A stretch of DNA of 5,615 nucleotides from Candidatus Zixiibacteriota bacterium (GCA_030591625.1 JAUVAR010000189.1:1-5615), one strand, 5' to 3'. Positions 1-5,615 are shown, numbered from the stretch's first letter. The notes: a model not told the origin generated them from the letters alone. Numbers and translations are program-made.

Positions 1-630
1 CACATGCAGGAATGGACCTTGAGTTTCTGGATGACAGCTCATGCAGTTGGCGCTAATGCCATGACCGAAGTTTGGTTCCATCTGGCTGGAGAGGTCATGA
101 CAATTGATACAATTGACAATCCCTTCGAGGAGCGGATGGTTAGAACGTTTCTTGAAATCATTGGCAGCACTGATATGACATCCGGAGCAAAAAGCTCCTT
201 CGCTATCGTACAGCAAGCTTTCTGTGTTGCCGTGCACCTGATGACACGATGAACAGGCAAGGTCCTGACCGATATGCGGATCAAGGCCAAGCGTGGCTGC
301 ATCGATATGAGGCAGATGACATGAGATACAAAGCTCAAGCTGTTCCGGTGTTACCATTGTTGTGGGATTCCCGATATTCTCAACAGATGGGTCATCAACA
401 TGAACAGCTCCACCGGTGTGACAACTGACACACTCTACAGTAGCTGATCCGGAAGCCTTTGCTCCAAGACTATGATTAGTCTCTGCCAAGGTTGCCTCCA
501 TATCATCATGACACCCGAGACAGGTTTCGCTGTCCGGTCCTTCGCCTGCCAGAACAAGTCCTGTCATACAAAGTGATAACCCTACGATCAAGATAGTCTG
601 TCGGAATATTTCCCTATGTCCAGACTTCAT
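1..630 (-). CDS. DmsE/MtrA-like multiheme c-type cytochrome, N-terminal part (cut by window edge)
   Basis: Probably a periplasmic electron carrier that passes electrons along a chain of covalently bound c-type hemes. Residues 1-28 form a signal peptide: a charged start, a hydrophobic core around 12-27 and an LAG cleavage region. Seven CXXCH heme sites follow at residues 37, 67, 101, 126, 148, 174 and 196. Further histidines that could be distal ligands are H53, H77, H108, H119, H133, H165, H190 and H209. Spacing and linking motifs (GAVHV, NHPLLEG, and CH-x4-GPFL after heme 7) match the DmsE/MtrA decaheme family, which would predict about three more hemes beyond the edge. In that family the protein usually sits inside an outer-membrane porin or serves a periplasmic reductase; no partner is visible here. 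The ATG at 630-628 has an AGGGG ribosome site 7 nt upstream. The multiheme identity is near certain, the DmsE/MtrA assignment likely, the partner unknown. Confidence 0.9.
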   Translation of the reverse strand, partial: MKSGHREIFRQTILIVGLSLCMTGLVLAGEGPDSETCLGCHDDMEATLAETNHSLGAKASGSATVECVSCHTGGAVHVDDPSVENIGNPTTMVTPEQLELCISCHLPHIDAATLGLDPHIGQDLACSSCHQVHGNTESLLYDSEGAFCSGCHISAANDFKKRSNHPLLEGIVNCINCHDLSSQMEPNFGHGISANCMSCHPETQGPFLHV

Positions 631-637
631 ATTACAT

Positions 638-642
638 CCCCT
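638..642 (-). promoter_or_regulatory. Ribosome binding site of the multiheme cytochrome
   Basis: On the minus strand AGGGG lies 7 nt before the ATG at 630-628. It fixes that ATG as the start, which also places the signal peptide correctly at the N-terminus. Confidence 0.7.
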
Positions 643-737
643 AATAGATTGAATTATAAATTCTATTATTTCTATCGAACGATTTATCTTTTTTGATAAC
701 CCACTTATGTGAGATAATTGCATTACTTTTCACATTT

Positions 738-766
738 ATTATAAATTTCGGTCTTTAGCGGATAAA
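738..766 (-). promoter_or_regulatory. Candidate sigma-70-type promoter of the cytochrome gene
   Basis: Read on the minus strand, TTTATC (766-761) is followed after 17 bases by a perfect TATAAT (743-738). Transcription would begin near 731, leaving a leader of about 100 nt. The -10 is ideal but the -35 matches only three of six positions, so an activator might be needed. Other TATAAT boxes at 653-658 and 880-885 lack a -35 at correct spacing. Tentative in such AT-rich DNA. Confidence 0.35.
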
Positions 767-773
767 TATTATC
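761..773. promoter_or_regulatory. Possible Fur-family operator (GATAAA-T-ATTATC)
   Basis: The sequence is a near-perfect 6-1-6 inverted repeat matching the GATAAT-N-ATTATC core of known Fur boxes at 11 of 12 positions. The flanking bases do not extend the match to the full 7-1-7 form. It covers the -35 element of the candidate cytochrome promoter, where a bound repressor would block transcription. Iron control of a heme-rich protein is plausible, but no Fur-family regulator is seen in the window. Confidence 0.35.
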
Positions 774-991
774 TTCTTTAACAGTTTTAACTGCTTACGT
801 TACAATTGATTGCGTTTCCTTTAAAAGTAATATTATCATTGCGCTATAGTTTTGCACATCTACATGTTGAATGCAACAAATTATACGAATCGATTAGCGT
901 TTTTTATTGGGGTAAGGGGGATTAATAACGTTAACTCATTAAAATGACGTCACTTAGCTTGTATTATCAGAGAATGTTCTGAACCATGATT

Positions 992-1810
992 TTACCCTAA
1001 GGCAACGTCAAGGACCATCATAACGGTGAATCCTACGACTACTCCCATTGTGGCAGCATCTGAATGACCTCCTGCCTGTGATTCGGGAATCAGCTCTTCG
1101 ACAACAACAAATATCATTGCACCTGCCGCAAAAGAAAGTGCGTAAGGTAAAATAGGTTGGGCTATGATTACTATCGCCGCACCAATGACTCCAGCTATTG
1201 GTTCAACAACACCTGAAAGTTGGCCATACCAGAAAGACTTGAACCGTGACATTCCTTCGCGCCTGAGTGGCATTGAAACTGCGAGACCTTCGGGGAAGTT
1301 TTGGATTCCGATACCTATTGCAAGAGCAACCGCAGCGGCCAATGTTGCAGATGGCATACCGGCAGCAACCGCACCAAATGCGACCCCTACCGCGAGCCCT
1401 TCAGGTATATTATGTAGTGTAATCGCAAGGACTAAAAGAACTGAACGCTGCCATGTAGTTTTGATACCTTCAGGTTTTGCGTTGGGCATAGCAGGATGAA
1501 TATGAGGTAGCAACATATCGCAAATACGCAAGAATATTGCACCGAGCAGGAAGCCTACAGATGCCGGTACCCAAACTGGAACCGGACCGCCTTCGGACAT
1601 TTCAATTGCGGGAGCAAGCAACGACCAGTAACTGGCGGCAATCATAACTCCTGCGGCAAAGCCTAACATAACATCAAAAGTGCGACGTGAGGGTCGTTTT
1701 GCTAAAAATACACCGGCAGCTCCAAGAGCTGTCACACCCCATGTAAATAATGTAGCAATTAACGCCTGTATAATCGGATTCTGTTCTACAAACCAATCTA
1801 CTATACTCAA
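992..1810 (-). CDS. ZIP-family (GufA-like) divalent metal transporter
   Basis: An inner-membrane protein of 272 residues, the usual length for bacterial ZIP proteins, expected to carry zinc and possibly iron or manganese into the cytosol. About eight membrane segments can be drawn, roughly at residues 13-36, 44-68, 79-100, 121-148, 154-180, 194-218, 219-240 and 252-271. The metal site is clear: HNIPEG (H133, N134, E137) in segment 4, QNFPEG (Q170, N171, E174) in segment 5 and VEP (E203) in segment 6. A short HIH (103-105) lies in the loop after segment 3, where ZIP proteins often carry histidines. The start is TTG, supported by GGAG 7 nt upstream; no other start lies between it and the upstream in-frame stop. 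It is divergent from the dipeptidase gene. Family certain, metal specificity inferred. Confidence 0.93.
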   Translation of the reverse strand: MSIVDWFVEQNPIIQALIATLFTWGVTALGAAGVFLAKRPSRRTFDVMLGFAAGVMIAASYWSLLAPAIEMSEGGPVPVWVPASVGFLLGAIFLRICDMLLPHIHPAMPNAKPEGIKTTWQRSVLLVLAITLHNIPEGLAVGVAFGAVAAGMPSATLAAAVALAIGIGIQNFPEGLAVSMPLRREGMSRFKSFWYGQLSGVVEPIAGVIGAAIVIIAQPILPYALSFAAGAMIFVVVEELIPESQAGGHSDAATMGVVVGFTVMMVLDVALG

Positions 1811-1817
1811 AACAAAG

Positions 1818-1821
1818 CTCC
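1818..1821 (-). promoter_or_regulatory. Ribosome binding site fixing the TTG start of the ZIP gene
   Basis: GGAG on the minus strand stands 7 nt before the TTG at 1810-1808. The first in-frame ATG would fall at residue 48, inside membrane segment 2, so the TTG start is strongly preferred. Confidence 0.65.
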
Positions 1822-1831
1822 AGTTCTTCTG

Positions 1832-1861
1832 TGTTAAGTAGGTGCAATCTTGCTCTTAACA
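1832..1861. promoter_or_regulatory. Inverted repeat TGTTAAG-N16-CTTAACA upstream of the ZIP gene
   Basis: Two perfect 7-bp arms (1832-1838 and 1855-1861) are separated by 16 bases. The spacer holds a smaller inverted repeat, GCAA-TC-TTGC (1844-1853). The element lies about 20-50 nt upstream of the ZIP start, in its promoter or leader. It could be an operator with half-sites about two helical turns apart, or an RNA hairpin. I do not recognise it as a known Zur, Fur or MntR box. Confidence 0.4.
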
Positions 1862-1974
1862 ATCTAAGACACAAGTTTTTTTGTGGATAGCCTAAGTTTT
1901 GGATCACACCGAGCATAAGAAGGTGAAAACGCTCATGACTTGTAAATTGTTCCCGACTTTATTACTCTTGTTGA

Positions 1975-3105
1975 ATGAATTATCTGTCTGAACAAAAAAA
2001 CCATGATAAAATCGTAGCTGACCTGCATTGTGATACTGTGTTGTTTCTCAGGTCTGGCAGGGATTTTAAGGTTAGAAACAAGCAAGGGCATATAGATCTC
2101 CCTCGTTTGCATGAGGGTGGTGTAAATATTCAGATGTTCGCATCATTTATTGATCCTGAGCTTTGTGGTGAAAAAGCATTTATAAGAGCGAATGAGCTTA
2201 TTGGATTACTTCGTTCGGAATTTTCAGAATCAGAAGATATTTGCCTTTGCAGATCATCTGATGATGTTTATGAAGCTGTTAGAAAAAAATCTATTGCTGC
2301 TTTATTGGCGATAGAAAACGGAACGGCGATAAATTCTGACCTTTCGAATCTTAATCTATTCTATTCTCATGGTGTTCGAAGTATTACGCTTGTGCATACC
2401 AGGACTAATGACATTTGTTCCTCTTCGAGTGACCCAAAGAGCAAATTTGATGGATTGACTGATTTTGGCCGCGATGTTGTAACTCGCATGAACGAACTCG
2501 GGATGATTGTTGATATTTCACATGCTTCGGCTGGAGCGGTTAGAGACACGCTTGCAATTTCTATAGCTCCGATATTTGCATCACATTCATGTGCATATGC
2601 AATCTGTCAGCATGATCGTAATTTGGCAGATGAACAGATTAGGGCTATTGCTGAAAAGGGAGGTATGATTGGCGTTAATTTTTGCGGACGGTTTCTCTCG
2701 AACGATAGAAATATTCTTGGTACAAAGTACGATATGGCTAATCTTGAGGATATCAAATTAGTTCGACATCTGACCGGAGGTGGCTGCACTAAAAAGGAAT
2801 TTGATCAAAAAAGCGATCAATATTATGAAATTGTTCTCAGATTGAAAAATGCTATGAAAGCTGCTCCTGTTACTGTCAAGACAGTTGTTGATCATATCGA
2901 TCATATTGTAAATATCGGTGGAATTGATGCGGTTGGGATTGGTTCAGATTTTGATGGTATCCCCCTTGCGCCCGACGGGCTGGATGATTGTTCTAAATTG
3001 CCAAATCTTGCAATCGAACTTGAACGACGTGGTTACAAACCTGATGCAATCGAGAAGATACTTGCCCAAAATTTCATGAGAGTGTTTGAGATTGTCTGTA
3101 AGTAA
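1975..3105 (+). CDS. Membrane dipeptidase family (M19, renal-type) zinc peptidase
   Basis: A zinc-dependent hydrolase predicted to cleave dipeptides; some M19 members accept D-residues at the C-terminal position. The 376 residues span the whole TIM-barrel family and there is no signal peptide, so it is probably cytosolic. Aligned to human DPEP1 from memory, the metal ligands are all present: H18 and D20 (DLHCD), bridging E114 (AIENG), H183 (DISHAS) and H204 (SHS). Substrate-site residues H141 (LVH), R215 (DRN) and D325 (SDFDG) are also present. H183 and H204 are 21 residues apart, as in the human enzyme, and the C-terminal helix region is conserved. The ATG directly follows an in-frame TGA (1972-1974), so no earlier start is possible, and no Shine-Dalgarno sequence is seen. 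It could be a peptide-recycling enzyme. The tRNA-dihydrouridine synthase gene follows after 64 bp. Confidence 0.95.
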   Translation: MNYLSEQKNHDKIVADLHCDTVLFLRSGRDFKVRNKQGHIDLPRLHEGGVNIQMFASFIDPELCGEKAFIRANELIGLLRSEFSESEDICLCRSSDDVYEAVRKKSIAALLAIENGTAINSDLSNLNLFYSHGVRSITLVHTRTNDICSSSSDPKSKFDGLTDFGRDVVTRMNELGMIVDISHASAGAVRDTLAISIAPIFASHSCAYAICQHDRNLADEQIRAIAEKGGMIGVNFCGRFLSNDRNILGTKYDMANLEDIKLVRHLTGGGCTKKEFDQKSDQYYEIVLRLKNAMKAAPVTVKTVVDHIDHIVNIGGIDAVGIGSDFDGIPLAPDGLDDCSKLPNLAIELERRGYKPDAIEKILAQNFMRVFEIVCK

Positions 3106-3169
3106 TATAACTTACGAACTAATCTGTCGGGATAATGTTGTACATACAAATGAAAATGAGAAATGAAAA

Positions 3170-4150
3170 ATGATATCTGGATTTTGGAATGAGTTAAAGA
3201 AGCCGATTTACGCTCTCGCTCCTATGCTTGATGTTACCGATTTGCCAATGAGGCAGATGGTTGTTCGTCATGGCAAACCAGATATTCTTTTCACCGAGTT
3301 TGTCTCGGCAGAAGGACTTTGCTCGGCGGGGCGGGAACGATTAGTGCAGGACCTGACATACTATGAGAATGAACGACCAATAGTTGCTCAGATTTATGGT
3401 AAGAAACCGGAAGCGTTTTGTGAGGCTGCTGCATTTTTGAACGAGCTTGGTTTTGATGGGATTGATATCAACATGGGTTGTCCGGTTAAGAATGTTACAA
3501 AAGTTGGATCGGGTGCGGCTCTTATTAATAATCCTGAACTTGCTCGTGAGATTATTTTGGCTACTAAAGAAGGTGCTAAGACAATTCCAGTCTCGGTCAA
3601 AACACGAATCGGCTTCAATGAGATAGTTATCGAAGAATGGGTCGAGCATCTTCTTCGGGCCGAACCGGTCGCGATTACCCTTCATCTGCGAACAAGAAGT
3701 GAAATGTCGAACGCTCCGGCACACTGGGATAAAATGAACCGAGCGGTTGAGGTTGCCAAAGGAAGCGAGACTCTTATTCTTGGCAACGGGGATGTAACAT
3801 CGTTGACTCATGCCGATCAGCTTGTGGAAGAAACTGGAATCGATGGTATTTTGTTTGGGCGTGCTATCTTTGGTAACCCCTGGCTGTTTAATCGGGATTG
3901 TGTTGATAGAGTTCTTTCTGTCGATGAACGACTTGATGCCATAGTCGAACATGCTGAGCTTTTTACCGAAATCATGGGACCTGAGAAGAATTTCCTGTCG
4001 ATCAGAAAACATCTGCGGTCGTACGTTTCTGAATTTAAAGGGAGTAAACAGCTTCGAATTGCACTTCAGGAAACTGCTGAAAATCTTCTGGATGTAAGAA
4101 GACTGGTCGATCAATTTCGATCCAGTCAGTCCAATCAAGATGAAGATTGA
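3170..4150 (+). CDS. tRNA-dihydrouridine synthase (Dus family)
   Basis: A cytosolic FMN enzyme that reduces uridines in tRNA to dihydrouridine using NADPH. The 326 residues cover the FMN-binding TIM barrel followed by the helical tRNA-binding domain (about 250-318). Visible family motifs are APMLDVTD (17-24), AQIYG (73-77), DINMGCP (99-105) with catalytic C104, GSGAAL (113-118), VKTRIGF (143-149), HLRTR (172-176), NGD (206-208) and GRAIFGNPWLF (230-240). The usual HGRTR motif is HLRTR here, and the following segment reads SEMSNAPAHW; I associate this variant with Dus proteins of candidate phyla. An in-frame TGA at 3164-3166 makes the ATG at 3170 the earliest start; the only ribosome-site hint is a weak GAG. 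The family is certain. I cannot assign DusA, DusB or DusC, or the target uridine. Confidence 0.95.
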   Translation: MISGFWNELKKPIYALAPMLDVTDLPMRQMVVRHGKPDILFTEFVSAEGLCSAGRERLVQDLTYYENERPIVAQIYGKKPEAFCEAAAFLNELGFDGIDINMGCPVKNVTKVGSGAALINNPELAREIILATKEGAKTIPVSVKTRIGFNEIVIEEWVEHLLRAEPVAITLHLRTRSEMSNAPAHWDKMNRAVEVAKGSETLILGNGDVTSLTHADQLVEETGIDGILFGRAIFGNPWLFNRDCVDRVLSVDERLDAIVEHAELFTEIMGPEKNFLSIRKHLRSYVSEFKGSKQLRIALQETAENLLDVRRLVDQFRSSQSNQDED

Positions 4151-4216
4151 CCCAGGATGTAAGCCCTTACTTTAGTTGTTACAATACCTTAACGACCATA
4201 ATTGCCCACTTTTCCT

Positions 4217-4244
4217 TTGACATTCATGAAATTTCTACTATAAT
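4217..4244 (+). promoter_or_regulatory. Consensus sigma-70-type promoter of the propeller gene
   Basis: TTGACA (4217-4222) and TATAAT (4239-4244) are both perfect hexamers, separated by 16 bases. Transcription should start near 4251, leaving a leader of about 55 nt before the TTG start at 4306. This is the clearest promoter in the window and shows that the gene is transcribed separately from the dipeptidase and Dus genes. Confidence 0.8.
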
Positions 4245-4248
4245 AGTA
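4236..4248. promoter_or_regulatory. Perfect palindrome TACTAT-A-ATAGTA over the -10 box
   Basis: A 13-bp perfect 6-1-6 inverted repeat contains the whole -10 hexamer of the promoter at 4217-4244. Its position is typical of a repressor operator that blocks RNA polymerase. It may also arise partly by chance, because TATAAT itself contributes half of it. No regulator can be named. Confidence 0.35.
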
Positions 4249-4295
4249 AGGTACTCCTCACACGGTCATGTCAAAAATCATTAATCGTTAGACAT

Positions 4296-4301
4296 TGAGG
4301 T
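4296..4301 (+). promoter_or_regulatory. Ribosome binding site fixing the TTG start of the propeller gene
   Basis: TGAGGT lies 4 nt before TTG at 4306-4308. There is no ATG near this point in the frame, and the TTG puts a proper signal peptide at the N-terminus. The site may be partly masked by pairing of 4268-4272 (ATGTC) with 4291-4295 (GACAT), a weak hairpin. Confidence 0.7.
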
Positions 4302-4305
4302 CGCC

Positions 4306-5615
4306 TTGTCCAAAATCAGACATCAATTATTGAGCAAAATTACAGCTTTGGCAGTTGTATTGACTCTGGTGTTTTCTGGAACTTCAACAAAAGCTGGTTC
4401 AACACCATATTATCTTGATTCGATAGCAGTTTTCCAGTTTGGCACTTATAATGGTTCTGACTGTTGGGGATGGGTATCACCAACGGGCGATCAGTATGCA
4501 ATTATGGGAACCGATCTGGGACTTGTTTTTGTAAATGTTACGACGCTACAGGTTGTTGACACGCTGGCGGGAAGTAGCTGTCTCTGGCAGGATATGGCCA
4601 CAGTTGGAAATATCTGTTATGCCGTATCGGAATGTGGCACTGGACTGCGCGTGATTGACCTTCAATTTCTTCCTGATTCGGCTCACCTCGTTAAGGTAAT
4701 GACGATAGGGGATTGGGAACGAACTTCATCGCACAATCTGGTAATCGATTCGTTATCCGAATTTCTTTATCTCGAAGGTTCGGGTACATCTGCTCGAGCT
4801 GTATATATGTTTGATATATCTGACAAGGAAAATCCTATTTTTGAAGGTGGCTTTGGCCAAAAGCATGGTATTCATGATCTTTACGTAAGAAACGATACAG
4901 CGTATTTGGCTGAAGGGCATGAACCATTTTTCTCGATATGGGATTTATCAAACAAACTTATACCAAAATTGATTACACGAATAGCTGTACCGGATGCAGG
5001 TTATGTTCATAATATCTGGCCAAGTGCAGATAAGAGTTTTCTGATAACAACTGAGGAGACACCCGGCAAAACAATCAAGGTTTGGGATACAAGAGATTAC
5101 GAAAATATCAGGCTTGCGGGTGAGATTTTAGCACCAAGTGGTCTTGCTCACAATGCTCATGTAATGGGAAACAGTGTTTATGTCTCTCATTACACCTCTG
5201 GTGTATTTGTTTTTGATGTCACAATTCCGCATTGTCCAACCGAGCTTGCATCTTTTGATACCTGGGAGTTTTCAGATGAAGCCTTCTTTGATGGCTCGTG
5301 GGGAGTGTTCCCTTTTACACAGGACTCGCTTGTCTATTCCTCAAACCTGGATGGCAGGCTTCATATCTTCAGGATGCGCAAGGATGATTCGTATGTTAAC
5401 ACAGAACCTGATAGTGATGGTGATCTGATTGGTGATGGCTGCGATAACTGCCCACTTGTGGCCAACGCAGAACAGGTAGATACAGATTTTGATGGCACTG
5501 GCGATGATTGTGACAACTGCATTAACTCCCCTAATGAAGATCAGGAAGATACTGACGGAGATGGAGTTGGTGATGCGTGTGATGTCTGTTTGGCCGGTGA
5601 TGATAATATTGACAC
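4306..5615 (+). CDS. Secreted choice-of-anchor B type beta-propeller protein with thrombospondin type 3 repeats (cut by window edge)
   Basis: The reading frame is open from TTG 4306 to the window end (436 residues) with no stop. Residues 1-30 are a signal peptide: basic start, hydrophobic core 12-24, likely cleavage after TKA; there is no lipobox, so it is exported rather than lipidated. Residues about 38-357 resemble the LVIVD/choice-of-anchor B family, with CWGW (53-56), WQD (94-96), SHN (142-144), IHD (189-191), VHN (234-236), AHN (281-283) and GSWGVFPF (330-337). These marks recur every 45-50 residues, as expected for the blades of a beta-propeller. From D369, 23-residue thrombospondin type 3 repeats begin (369-391, 392-414, 415 onward), rich in DxDxDG and paired cysteines, and should bind calcium. 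Such proteins usually end in a sorting signal, which lies outside the window. The biochemical function of the family is not established; a cell-surface or extracellular role is inferred. Confidence 0.88.
   Translation, partial: MSKIRHQLLSKITALAVVLTLVFSGTSTKAGSTPYYLDSIAVFQFGTYNGSDCWGWVSPTGDQYAIMGTDLGLVFVNVTTLQVVDTLAGSSCLWQDMATVGNICYAVSECGTGLRVIDLQFLPDSAHLVKVMTIGDWERTSSHNLVIDSLSEFLYLEGSGTSARAVYMFDISDKENPIFEGGFGQKHGIHDLYVRNDTAYLAEGHEPFFSIWDLSNKLIPKLITRIAVPDAGYVHNIWPSADKSFLITTEETPGKTIKVWDTRDYENIRLAGEILAPSGLAHNAHVMGNSVYVSHYTSGVFVFDVTIPHCPTELASFDTWEFSDEAFFDGSWGVFPFTQDSLVYSSNLDGRLHIFRMRKDDSYVNTEPDSDGDLIGDGCDNCPLVANAEQVDTDFDGTGDDCDNCINSPNEDQEDTDGDGVGDACDVCLAGDDNID
5410..5615 (+). repeat. Thrombospondin type 3 repeat-coding tandem (69-bp units, protein level)
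   Basis: Two full 23-residue units (5410-5478, 5479-5547) and a third starting at 5548 share the pattern D-x-D-x-D-G/L-x-x-G-D-x-C-D-x-C. The third shifts into a CLAGDDNID form, typical of the variable spacing in these calcium-binding repeats. The units are conserved as protein but have diverged in DNA, so this is an old repeat rather than a recent duplication. Confidence 0.85.

Larger units (their letters stand above)
631..991. other. AT-rich gene-free spacer between cytochrome and ZIP gene
   Basis: These 361 bases hold no credible open reading frame, tRNA or repeat array. Both flanking genes are on the minus strand, so the stretch contains the end of the ZIP transcript and the upstream region of the cytochrome. 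I see several TATAAT-like boxes on the minus strand (653-658, 738-743, 880-885). GATAA/TTATC pentamers occur at 684, 695, 713, 761, 769, 833 and 964. A short palindrome CAGTT-TT-AACTG lies at 782-793 and a small hairpin TGTTG-AATG-CAACA at 865-878. There is no convincing intrinsic terminator for the ZIP gene. The length is generous for a simple promoter region, so unseen regulatory RNA cannot be excluded. Confidence 0.6.

Noticed and set aside
4..338. Short open frames on both strands across the cytochrome gene
   Set aside because: The seven CXXCH motifs and signal peptide fix the coding frame on the minus strand; the others are shadows.
945..952. TGACGTCA palindrome, identical to a eukaryotic CRE site
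   Set aside because: An 8-bp palindrome is easily a chance event, and the CRE reading has no meaning in a bacterial sequence.
967..982. TCAGA/TCTGA inverted repeat just downstream of the ZIP stop, as a terminator
   Set aside because: The stem is short and weak, and on the minus strand it is not followed by a T-run.
1164..1499. A 111-codon plus-strand frame across the ZIP gene
   Set aside because: It is antisense to membrane segments and metal-site motifs of a clear ZIP transporter and carries no domain of its own.
1674..1916. An 80-codon minus-strand frame overlapping the start of the ZIP gene
   Set aside because: It has no recognisable domain and no convincing ribosome site, and it overlaps the real ZIP coding frame. 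The ZIP TTG start has GGAG at good spacing.
3341..4138. A 265-codon open frame antisense to the tRNA-dihydrouridine synthase gene
   Set aside because: It lies wholly inside a gene with all family motifs intact, has no recognisable domain, and has a low-complexity S/F/K/N-rich composition typical of a codon-bias shadow.
4158..4190. GTAAG-CC-CTTAC followed by T-containing sequence after the Dus gene, as a terminator
   Set aside because: The stem is only 5 bp with a 2-nt loop, has few G-C pairs and no run of T follows.
4266..4298. Leader hairpin (ATGTC/GACAT) masking the ribosome site of the propeller gene, as a riboswitch
   Set aside because: Only five to seven pairs with a bulge close an 18-nt loop; no conserved riboswitch core is recognisable.

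Overview
This window looks like part of a chromosome from a Gram-negative bacterium with moderately AT-rich DNA. It carries a periplasmic multiheme cytochrome and a secreted beta-propeller protein ending in thrombospondin type 3 calcium repeats. That pairing, with Shine-Dalgarno-led TTG starts, fits a member of the FCB superphylum or a related candidate phylum (Zixibacteria-like lineages come to mind). The placement rests on general family knowledge and is tentative. No rRNA, tRNA, CRISPR array, insertion sequence or phage gene is visible.

Layout: (1) 1-630, minus strand: the first 210 residues of an exported multiheme c-type cytochrome resembling DmsE/MtrA decaheme proteins, with seven CXXCH sites before the window edge. 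(2) 631-991: an AT-rich, gene-free stretch holding the cytochrome's ribosome binding site, a candidate promoter and a Fur-like GATAAA-T-ATTATC box on that promoter's -35. (3) 992-1810, minus strand: a complete ZIP-family metal transporter starting at TTG. (4) 1811-1974: a divergent intergenic region with a 7-bp inverted repeat near the ZIP start. (5) 1975-3105, plus strand: a complete cytosolic M19 (renal-type) dipeptidase. (6) 3170-4150, plus strand: a complete tRNA-dihydrouridine synthase, 64 bp downstream and possibly co-transcribed. (7) 4151-4305: a promoter with both sigma-70 boxes matching consensus exactly and a perfect 13-bp palindrome over the -10. (8) 4306-5615, plus strand: the start of a secreted choice-of-anchor B type beta-propeller protein with thrombospondin type 3 repeats, running off the right edge.

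The genes do not form one obvious pathway. ZIP metal import, a zinc peptidase and a heme-rich cytochrome with a possible Fur-type box share a loose metal theme, but that link is inference. I see no clearly new multi-gene system. The most promising observations are the two candidate operators that overlap promoter elements, and the architecture of the propeller protein. Both edge genes are cut, so their C-termini and neighbours are unknown.
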